From Kiritimatiellales bacterium (GTDB lineage: Bacteria > Verrucomicrobiota > Kiritimatiellia > Kiritimatiellales > Pontiellaceae), in NCBI GenBank assembly GCA_013042165.1, contig JABDQT010000302.1:1-5226 (forward strand): a stretch of 5,226 bases of DNA, read 5' to 3'. Made by a program: the position numbers and the translations under genes. Positions 1-4,566 of the stretch are shown here, one piece after another; within the stretch, counting starts at the first letter, position 1, and the number at the start of each line of letters is the position of its first letter. The notes beneath the pieces were generated by a model, which saw nothing but the letters and a program-made list of their open reading frames with translations, was not told the DNA's origin and did not search any database.

Positions 1-631
1 ATCGGGTGGAGTAGATCGGCAGCTCGTTTTTGTGTTCCAGACAGAAGGCGCGGACCGTGTTGAGCGCAATATTCATCTCATCCGTGGAAAGATCGCAATG
101 GTCGATATCGATGGCTTTGGAGTAGCAGCCGGGGGCATGGAAGCCGAGGGCGAAGTCGAGCGGTTTTGCGTGTTCTCCAGGCGGGGTGTCCATTTCGTCG
201 GGTGTGAGATAGCGCAGGTCAGTGAAGGAAAAATCCATCTTGTTGCGGTAGCCGAACAGCGCCGGCGCGGGGATGCAGGGCTCGCAGACCGTCTCCTTGA
301 AGCCGCCGAGATGCTCAAGGGCATCCTGCACCTGTTTTTGCTTGAGGCGCAGCTGTTCGGCATAGTCCATGTGCTGCCACTTGCACCCGCCGCAGAGGCC
401 GAAGTAGGGGCAGACGGGCTCGATGCGGTGCGGAGAGGGTTTGACCAGCTCGCGAAAGCGCGAGACGAGGTAGTTCTTCTTGATCTTGAAGATTTCGGCC
501 CGTACGACATCGCCGACCGCTGCGGCACCCTGCACGAAAATGGACATGCCGTCTTCGAGGCGCCCGAAGCATTGATTCTTGTCGCCCAGATCAATGATCT
601 CGACCTCTACGATCTGTTTCTTTTTATACAT
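1..631 (-). CDS. rlmD: 23S rRNA (uracil-C5)-methyltransferase, RlmD/RumA family (3' part outside window)
   Basis: The reading frame runs on the minus strand from the ATG at 631-629 off the left edge without a stop: 210 residues, roughly the N-terminal half of a family usually 430-480 aa long. It begins MYKKKQIVEVEIIDLGDKN. Residues 1-61 fit a TRAM-type RNA-binding domain. Residues 74-83 read CPYFGLCGGC, followed by KWQHMDY; Cys74, Cys80, Cys83 and Cys179 (in DIDHCDL) match the four ligands of the 4Fe-4S cluster in RumA/RlmD. GYRNKMDFSF (127-136) and LGFH (162-165) are further family hallmarks. The SAM-binding domain and catalytic Cys would lie outside the window. Family members methylate C5 of a uridine in 23S rRNA using SAM, in the cytoplasm. 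The exact target base (U1939 or another) cannot be told from this half. The gene is divergent from the nitroreductase. No strong Shine-Dalgarno is visible upstream. Confidence 0.9.
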   Translation of the reverse strand, partial: MYKKKQIVEVEIIDLGDKNQCFGRLEDGMSIFVQGAAAVGDVVRAEIFKIKKNYLVSRFRELVKPSPHRIEPVCPYFGLCGGCKWQHMDYAEQLRLKQKQVQDALEHLGGFKETVCEPCIPAPALFGYRNKMDFSFTDLRYLTPDEMDTPPGEHAKPLDFALGFHAPGCYSKAIDIDHCDLSTDEMNIALNTVRAFCLEHKNELPIYSTR

Positions 632-709
632 GCGCGGCAGAGTAGGGGAGCGGGATGAAGGTTGCAAAACGATTTAGAGCAAAATGACACGTCTTCAGGA
701 GCTTTGCAG

Positions 710-730
710 GGCGGGGGCCAGGACCCCGCC
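710..730. repeat. GC-rich hairpin
   Basis: Arms GGCGGGG (710-716) and CCCCGCC (724-730) are perfectly complementary with a 7-nt loop. No T-run follows on either strand, so it is not a typical intrinsic terminator. It lies between two divergent genes; its role is unknown. Confidence 0.5.
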
Positions 731-796
731 ACCGCGATCATGGATCACGGCTACATTTTTCCTCACGCTCGCTCTCATCTAGCGTTGCGAAATGAT

Positions 797-813
797 AATT
801 TCCAAAGGAAATT
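797..813. repeat. Small perfect inverted repeat, possible operator
   Basis: AATTTCC (797-803), spacer AAA, GGAAATT (807-813). It is flanked by direct copies of TTGCGA at 785-790 and 812-817. The position between divergent genes suits a regulator-binding site, but a 7-bp repeat in AT-rich DNA can occur by chance. Confidence 0.25.
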
Positions 814-937
814 GCGACCAGAGGAAATGGTTCGCTCCCAAGACACAGAAAAAGCCGACTGCGTGCGCTTTGCGCGAAACAATTCTATCCAGAGGAATGG
901 GATATTAGTACTCTGCTGTTTAACGAAAGGATACTGC

Positions 938-1444
938 ATGGAAACAATCAAGGCACTCATGACCCGGCGGAGTATTCGCACATGGACCACCGAACCGGTG
1001 GCGGAGGGGGAGCGCAAAATCATGCTCGAAGCGGCGATGAACGCCCCCTCGGCGGCGGATGCACGACCGTGGCACTTTGTGGAGATGGACGACCCGGCCA
1101 TCATCAATCAGTTCACGGAGATGGGCGGCACCGAAATGCTGGCGGAATCAACCTATATGGTGCTGATCTGCGGCGATGCATCAAAGGAGATCTATCCGGG
1201 CTTCTGGCCGCAGGACTGCTCCTGCGCGGCACAGAACATACAGCTCGCCGCGCATGATATCGGCATCGGCTGCGTCTGGATTGCGATCTATCCGCTGGAA
1301 GAGCGGGTGGAAACCTGTCGCAAGATTCTGGATGTTCCCAAGGCGATTACCCCGTTTGCGCTGTTGGCGATGGGCGTTCCCAACGAGGTGCTGGGTCCGG
1401 AGTACCGCTTCGACCCGGAACGGATTCATCAAAACAAATGGTAA
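938..1444 (+). CDS. Nitroreductase family protein (FMN-dependent oxidoreductase)
   Basis: 168 aa from the ATG at 938, preceded by AAGGA at 927-931 with a 6-nt spacer; this start gives the normal family N-terminus (METIKALMTRRSIR) and normal length. Visible family features are the FMN-phosphate-contacting RRSIR (10-14), APSAADARPWHF (36-47), the central helix-strand block QDCSCAAQNIQLAAHDIGIG then CVWIAIYP (92-119), the LLAMGVPNE strand (142-150), and the closing ERIHQNKW tail. Family members bind FMN, usually as homodimers, and use NAD(P)H to reduce nitro compounds, quinones or flavins; the physiological substrate cannot be read from sequence. The two close cysteines (94 and 96) are a minor feature. 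No terminator separates it from the thioredoxin gene 68 nt downstream, so the two may be co-transcribed as a small redox unit; that is inference. Confidence 0.9.
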   Translation: METIKALMTRRSIRTWTTEPVAEGERKIMLEAAMNAPSAADARPWHFVEMDDPAIINQFTEMGGTEMLAESTYMVLICGDASKEIYPGFWPQDCSCAAQNIQLAAHDIGIGCVWIAIYPLEERVETCRKILDVPKAITPFALLAMGVPNEVLGPEYRFDPERIHQNKW

Positions 1445-1512
1445 GCAATTGGTTTGATTTTTGAACGTAAGATGAAATGATCAAGAAAATTTGAAACCAA
1501 AGGAGTAAAACA

Positions 1513-1833
1513 ATGGCTGAAGGTGTAATTGAACTCGATGGCAGTGGTTACGAAGAAGCTACCAAGAGTGGTGTGGTGCTGGTTGATTTTTGGGCCCCGT
1601 GGTGCGGCCCCTGCAAAATGCAGACCCCGATTCTCGAGAAGGTTGCTGCAGAGGTCGGAGACAAAGCGGTCATCGCGAAGGTGAACGTCGATGAGAACCC
1701 GGAACTGGCAGCCAAGTATGGCATCCGTTCGATTCCGACTCTGGTCCTGCTCAAAGACGGAGAAAACAAACAGCAGTTTGTCGGCCTCCAGCAGCAGGCC
1801 GCCCTTGTATCCGCCATCGAAGCAGAACAGTAG
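1513..1833 (+). CDS. trxA: Thioredoxin
   Basis: 106 aa, the standard length for a single-domain cytoplasmic thioredoxin with no signal peptide. The active site WCGPC lies at 30-34 (Cys31, Cys34) within VDFWAPWCGPCKMQTP, and the cis-proline loop is IRSIPT (71-76, Pro75). The buried Asp (Asp25 in VDFW) and the VNVDENPELAAKYGI block are also as expected. The start has a strong Shine-Dalgarno, AAAGGAG at 1499-1505, 7 nt before the ATG. The protein reduces disulfides in client proteins and is recharged by thioredoxin reductase, which is not in the window. It sits 68 nt after the nitroreductase and ends at a strong terminator. Nothing is missing or unusual. Confidence 0.97.
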   Translation: MAEGVIELDGSGYEEATKSGVVLVDFWAPWCGPCKMQTPILEKVAAEVGDKAVIAKVNVDENPELAAKYGIRSIPTLVLLKDGENKQQFVGLQQQAALVSAIEAEQ

Positions 1834-1848
1834 ACCTGCATTCAACGG

Positions 1849-1887
1849 ACACGTAAAAGGCGCCCTGCAGGGCGCCTTTTTTCGTGT
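1849..1887. terminator. Bidirectional intrinsic terminator between convergent genes
   Basis: 1855-1880 is a perfect 26-nt palindrome (arm AAAAGGCGCCCTG), so it gives a GC-rich stem followed by a T-run on both strands; on plus the run is TTTTTT (1877-1882). Outside it, ACACG (1849-1853) and CGTGT (1883-1887) are also complementary and could extend the stem. It lies 15 nt after the thioredoxin stop and about 5 nt beyond the stop of the convergent minus-strand gene, so it very likely terminates both. Confidence 0.93.
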
Positions 1888-1891
1888 CGGG

Positions 1892-2230
1892 TCAGGCCGC
1901 TTTCCGTAAACGCACCGGATGCTTGTGCGGCTTTCGCCCCTTGCTGGTGAATTTCTCCAGGGCATCGTCCCCGGATTTGATCTCCTTGTCCATACGCCAC
2001 ATCAGCAACCCTTTGGCCGCGCAGGCGGTGGGGAAAATAATCAGCGAATCCATGAAGATATCGCCGAATGCGGGTGTGCTCCCCGTCATGACCGGAGCGA
2101 GCATAAAGGCAGCCCCGGACGATGCGGTCGAGTAGACGGAGCCCCAGACCAAGGCGTTCTTGGCCGTTGCTTCCTTCCACGTGTGGCCGGACTTGTCTCG
2201 ATGTTTTGTATCTGTTTTTTTGGTTTTCAT
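1892..2230 (-). CDS. Small two-helix membrane protein of unknown function
   Basis: 112 aa. The start is the ATG at 2230-2228, with AAGGA (plus-strand complement at 2237-2241) 6 nt before it; the longer in-frame start at 2311 has no such site. I do not recognise a family. Residues 1-25 are hydrophilic and Lys/Thr-rich (MKTKKTDTKHRDKSGH). Residues 26-50 (from ALVWGSVYS to MLAPVM) and 56-78 (FGDIFMDSLIIFPTACAAKG then LLMW) are two moderately hydrophobic segments that could span the membrane as a hairpin. The tail from 79 is charged and ends in a basic stretch (KGRKPHKHPVRLRKAA). The basic ends at both sides suggest both termini face the cytoplasm (positive-inside rule). It is convergent with thioredoxin and shares its terminator; no functional link is implied. 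Confidence 0.72.
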   Translation of the reverse strand: MKTKKTDTKHRDKSGHTWKEATAKNALVWGSVYSTASSGAAFMLAPVMTGSTPAFGDIFMDSLIIFPTACAAKGLLMWRMDKEIKSGDDALEKFTSKGRKPHKHPVRLRKAA

Positions 2231-2377
2231 TTTTATTCCTTTTTGATTTTGGAGGCATGGCCCCCAAAGAAGTAAATGGGTGTAGTCCAACGATGAATAA
2301 ATGATGCGCAAACGGATCGTTCGGGTCTTAGAAGGTCGAAATCTAAATGTTCAACCGTTACAGGGTGCAAGGCGGTA

Positions 2378-2476
2378 CTACTGTTGTCGGCCTTTGCATG
2401 CAGACGCTTCTTCGAGGCGGCTACGGGAGCCGCTTGGGATGGTTTCAGCGTTTTTTATGGAGTATATCGTTTTCAT
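2378..2476 (-). other. Very short ORF (32 aa), doubtful
   Basis: ATG at 2476-2474, stop TAG at 2380-2378, AAGGA at 2487-2483 on minus with a 6-nt spacer. The product starts MKTIYSIKNAETIPSGS and has no hydrophobic or other recognisable segment. The Shine-Dalgarno-like bases sit partly in the loop of the 2479-2493 hairpin. Listed only because the start signal is reasonable; chance is the likelier explanation. Confidence 0.12.
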
Positions 2477-2648
2477 CTGGATTCCTTGAATCCTCTTTAA
2501 ATGATGATCGGAATATATACATTTACTGTGCCAGATGTGAAATTGGTTCATACCGGCTTGTGAATGCGGGCCTTATGTAGAATCGGGCAGATGAGTGCAA
2601 CTGTATTTTTGGACAAATTTGAAGATGGACGCATGAGAAGCTGTCGGT

Positions 2649-2670
2649 AACGAGACATATATGTCTCGTT
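2649..2670. repeat. Perfect 22-bp palindrome beyond the luxR pair
   Basis: Half-site AACGAGACATA followed immediately by its reverse complement TATGTCTCGTT, no spacer. It starts 7 nt past the stop codon of the downstream LuxR-type gene. No T-run follows on the minus strand, so it is not a classical intrinsic terminator; it could be a factor-dependent 3' hairpin or a dimeric regulator site. Its size is close to the roughly 20-bp dyads bound by LuxR-type dimers, but no second copy is seen in the window. Confidence 0.6.
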
Positions 2671-2677
2671 GTCACTG

Positions 2678-3496
2678 CTACCCAATCGAGATCGAATATC
2701 CCTGATGCCACTTGGCGGCCAGCTCGGTGCGGTGCTGGACATCCATCGATTGGAAAATGGCCTGAAGGTGCTTTTTGACGGTCAGAATGGAAATGCCGAG
2801 TTCGTCGGCGATTTGCTGGTTGTCCATTCCGGCGGCCACCAATTCCACCACATCGCGTTGGCGAGGGGTCAGTTGTTCAATGCTCAATCTAAGATTTGCA
2901 GCAGCCCGTTCTTCCTCTTCTGATTGAAACAGGCGGCTCTTCATCTGATCCAGTTCATTTTTCAATGAAAGGGTTCGTTCCCATATTTTCCAGGAAAGCT
3001 CGATGTGGGGAAGCATGAGGTGAAGCATGGAAATGGACTTTTCATCATAGGGCTGTTCTCTTGAATAGATGCAGTTGAGCATTTGGTTTCCTGCATTAAT
3101 ACCCACCCACATTTGATGCTGGGCCTGTATCTTTGTGTAGACCTCATTATAGAGTGTGGTTGACTGAAACGTTCCTTCGGGCGTGATCGCTAAATGAGTG
3201 CACGGATCTTCTAACAGGATTTGAACAAAGTAATGTTCGAGCGCGTGTTGTTCAACAATGTCGTTCCACCTGGGATCAATCGTGGGATTCTCATGTTGAT
3301 CTATCGCAAAGGGCTGAAGCTGATAAAGCCCCGTGCAGAAATGAATATTGCTGATCGAAGGTTTCAGGAGATTGTAAAGGTGCTCGGGAAACGTAGAATC
3401 GGGGTCGAATTCGTGTAACCGGGTGTTGGTTTCGAAGGTCCTCGTCAGGGCCTCGTGGGACAGGTTTCTGAAATTTACGGGAGGTGCCAGCTTCAT
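2678..3496 (-). CDS. LuxR-type HTH transcriptional regulator (downstream paralogue)
   Basis: 272 aa from the ATG at 3496-3494. The C-terminal domain (about 207-265) is a clear LuxR/GerE helix-turn-helix: LTPRQRDVVELVAAG, then DNQQIADELGIS, then the recognition helix LTVKKHLQAIF. Residues 10-170 form a globular region with no receiver domain and without the known acyl-homoserine-lactone contact pattern; the segment MLHLMLPHIELSWKIW (157-172) resembles the end of GAF-like sensor domains in LuxR regulators. Residues 175-205 (SLKNELDQMKSRLFQSEEEE) look like a coiled-coil linker. The start was chosen because MKLAPPVNFRNLS aligns with the start of the upstream paralogue (MELENAYRNLS); an ATG at 3505 and a longer frame to 3577 are also open but overlap that gene. 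The start lies 1 nt after the upstream stop (TAACATG) and has no clear Shine-Dalgarno, suggesting translational coupling. The ligand and target genes are unknown. Confidence 0.9.
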   Translation of the reverse strand: MKLAPPVNFRNLSHEALTRTFETNTRLHEFDPDSTFPEHLYNLLKPSISNIHFCTGLYQLQPFAIDQHENPTIDPRWNDIVEQHALEHYFVQILLEDPCTHLAITPEGTFQSTTLYNEVYTKIQAQHQMWVGINAGNQMLNCIYSREQPYDEKSISMLHLMLPHIELSWKIWERTLSLKNELDQMKSRLFQSEEEERAAANLRLSIEQLTPRQRDVVELVAAGMDNQQIADELGISILTVKKHLQAIFQSMDVQHRTELAAKWHQGYSISIG

Positions 3497-3497
3497 G

Positions 3498-4337
3498 TTA
3501 ATCATCGTTGGGCTGGTAGAGTGAAACCGAATGTGCTTGATGCCATTTGGCGGCGAGTTCGGTGCGGTGTTGGACATCCATCGATTGAAAAATCGTCTGT
3601 AAATGCTTCTTCACCGTCAGCACAGAGATCTTCAGTTCATCGGCAATCTGCTGGTTATCCTTACCGGCCGCCACGAGTTCCACCACGTCGCGCTGGCGAG
3701 ACGTGAGCGACTCGAGCATCTTGCGAATCCGAGCCACCTTAGCCTCCTCTTCCTCCGACTGAAATATGGACTTCTTCAGAAGATCCACTTCCTGCTTCAG
3801 TGAGCGGGTTCGTTTCCAGTTTCTCCAGGCGCTTTCCATATGGGGCTGGATAAGGTGCAGCATCGCCAGTTCGTTATCGCTGTATTCTGTTTCGCGCAGA
3901 TATACACAGCTCAGTAATTCGTTCCGATCGCGAAAGGCCATCCAGAGCAGGTTCTGCCCATGCACTTTCGTGTAGAATTCATTGTAAAGAGCTGATTGTT
4001 TAAAGGCCTCCAGTGTTGGTTCCTGCTGAATCGCTTCCAGATGATGTTTCTCATCACTCAGCATGCGCTCCACGTAAGGGTGGTCCTTTACATGAAGATT
4101 AAATATATTGATCCACTCGGGTGAAATGGTTGGATTTTCAAGGGCAGTCAGGGCAAAGGGATCCAATGCATACAGCTCTTCGGAATGATGCACATGACCG
4201 ATGGTTTGTTTCATGATGGTAAAACAGTGGTGAAGAAATGAAGCGGACTCATCGATGCAGTGAAGCTGCTCACAGGCGAGCAGCACATGCTGCAGATCAG
4301 CCTTGCTCAAATTGCGATATGCGTTTTCCAGTTCCAC
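3498..4337 (-). CDS. LuxR-type HTH transcriptional regulator (upstream paralogue)
   Basis: 279 aa from a GTG at 4337-4335. The frame is closed by a stop 11 codons upstream with no ATG available, and the GTG start aligns with the paralogue's start. The Shine-Dalgarno is weak (GAGAA at best), so translation may be modest. The LuxR/GerE HTH is at about 209-267 (LTSRQRDVVELVAAG, DNQQIADELKIS, LTVKKHLQTIF). The N-terminal sensor-like region shares with the paralogue ENPTI-P-W, LYNE-YTK, MLHL--PH-E--W--W and the linker FQSEEEE, but is otherwise much diverged. A coiled coil is likely at 176-205 (RTRSLKQEVDLLKKSIF). There is no receiver domain, so it is not a two-component response regulator. It is the first gene of a two-gene minus-strand unit and divergent from the PEP-CTERM gene, so it could autoregulate or act on that neighbour; this is inference from position. 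Confidence 0.9.
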   Translation of the reverse strand: MELENAYRNLSKADLQHVLLACEQLHCIDESASFLHHCFTIMKQTIGHVHHSEELYALDPFALTALENPTISPEWINIFNLHVKDHPYVERMLSDEKHHLEAIQQEPTLEAFKQSALYNEFYTKVHGQNLLWMAFRDRNELLSCVYLRETEYSDNELAMLHLIQPHMESAWRNWKRTRSLKQEVDLLKKSIFQSEEEEAKVARIRKMLESLTSRQRDVVELVAAGKDNQQIADELKISVLTVKKHLQTIFQSMDVQHRTELAAKWHQAHSVSLYQPNDD

Positions 4338-4446
4338 GAATAGATTCTCAAAAACTAGTAAAAAATACTATAGAAGAAAAAAGGATGTAAGAAAGAGAAG
4401 CAAAATAAGTATAAATCTCATCTGAGTGCAAGAAATAATACATTAG

Positions 4447-4485
4447 TATACCAATAATCATATACGCCTTAAGTGGTATATACGC
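4447..4485. repeat. Overlapping inverted and direct repeats, possible operator
   Basis: TATACCA (4447-4453) is the reverse complement of TGGTATA (4474-4480), 20 nt apart. ATATACGC occurs twice in direct orientation, at 4460-4467 and 4478-4485, an 18-nt period. The second copy overlaps the right arm of the inverted repeat. The position between a regulator gene and a divergent target is typical for operators; the sequences are AT-rich, so chance is not excluded. Confidence 0.35.
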
Positions 4486-4506
4486 TTTTCCACCCCAGTG
4501 ATACTC

Positions 4507-4560
4507 TCTCCCTTGTTAAATGAAACGAGCACTTGTGCTCATAAAAATAAACAAGGGAGA
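4507..4560 (+). promoter_or_regulatory. 5' leader hairpin that would sequester the Shine-Dalgarno
   Basis: TCTCCCTTGTT (4507-4517) is perfectly complementary to AACAAGGGAGA (4550-4560), an 11-bp stem. The right arm contains the Shine-Dalgarno AAGGGAG (4553-4559), 7 nt before the ATG at 4567. Inside the loop, GAGCAC (4527-4532) and GTGCTC (4535-4540) form a second small hairpin. If the transcript includes 4507, the ribosome site would be buried in the stem, so translation would need it opened by heat, a ligand, a protein or an antisense RNA. No T-run follows, so it is not a terminator. The same repeat could instead be read as a DNA-level operator. I do not recognise a known riboswitch class. 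Confidence 0.65.
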
Positions 4561-4566
4561 ATAAAA

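Larger units (their letters stand above)
632..937. other. Divergent intergenic region, no gene recognised
   Basis: This 306-nt stretch separates the divergent methyltransferase and nitroreductase starts, so it should hold both promoters, but I see no convincing -35/-10 pair. It is open in the nitroreductase frame from 662, yet the translation is Cys/Arg/His-rich and unlike the N-terminus of a nitroreductase, so I treat it as non-coding. It contains a GC-rich hairpin (710-730), a 7-bp inverted repeat (797-813), and two copies of a CCAGAGGAA-ATGG-like motif at 818-830 and 889-900. Confidence 0.5.
2231..2677. other. Intergenic region, no convincing gene
   Basis: This stretch lies upstream of the small membrane protein and downstream of the LuxR pair, both on minus. 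No open frame of credible length or composition is seen. It contains a G-rich/C-rich hairpin at 2251-2265 in the leader of the membrane protein (on minus: GGGGGC, loop CAU, GCCUCC), a 6-bp hairpin at 2417-2433 (GCGGCT/AGCCGC), a 6-bp hairpin at 2479-2493 (GGATTC/GAATCC), and the 22-bp palindrome at 2649-2670. A 32-codon minus-strand ORF (2476-2378) has a Shine-Dalgarno-like AAGGA at the right distance, but it is Ser/Arg-rich and resembles nothing I know. Confidence 0.5.
4338..4566. promoter_or_regulatory. AT-rich divergent control region
   Basis: 229 nt between the start codons of the upstream luxR gene (minus) and the PEP-CTERM gene (plus); promoters for both must lie here or be shared. It is markedly more AT-rich than the flanking genes. 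On minus, TATAGT (plus complement at 4367-4372) is a good -10 match about 30 nt before the GTG, but no good -35 is seen at 16-18 nt. On plus, GATACT (4500-4505) is a weak -10; starting there would remove part of the leader stem, so a start further upstream is more likely. Repeats at 4447-4485 and the leader stem at 4507-4560 are listed separately. Confidence 0.55.

Noticed and set aside
32..658. Long plus-strand open frame across the methyltransferase gene
   Set aside because: It is the complement of a clear RlmD-type frame with four conserved cysteines; the plus-strand translation shows no family features.
662..937. N-terminal extension of the nitroreductase (start at 662)
   Set aside because: The extra 92 residues do not look like a protein segment, and the ATG at 938 has a good Shine-Dalgarno and gives the standard family N-terminus and length.
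2479..2500. Intrinsic terminator (GGATTC/GAATCC hairpin followed by TCTTT)
   Set aside because: Weak AT-rich 6-bp stem, short interrupted T-run, and no plus-strand gene upstream that would need it.
2523..2742. Remnant of a third luxR gene
   Set aside because: The similarity at 2678-2742 is only the shifted frame of the conserved HTH-coding DNA; beyond it nothing aligns with the luxR sensor regions.
3497..3577. Longer start for the downstream luxR gene
   Set aside because: The extra residues lie wholly over the 3' end of the other luxR gene in another frame and have no counterpart in the paralogue's N-terminus.
2678..4337. Quorum-sensing (acyl-homoserine lactone) LuxR receptors
   Set aside because: Only the HTH is shared; the autoinducer-binding residue pattern is not visible and no synthase gene is nearby.
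4475..4488. Sigma-54 promoter upstream of the PEP-CTERM gene
   Set aside because: A TGG is present but no GC falls at the required distance from the GG.
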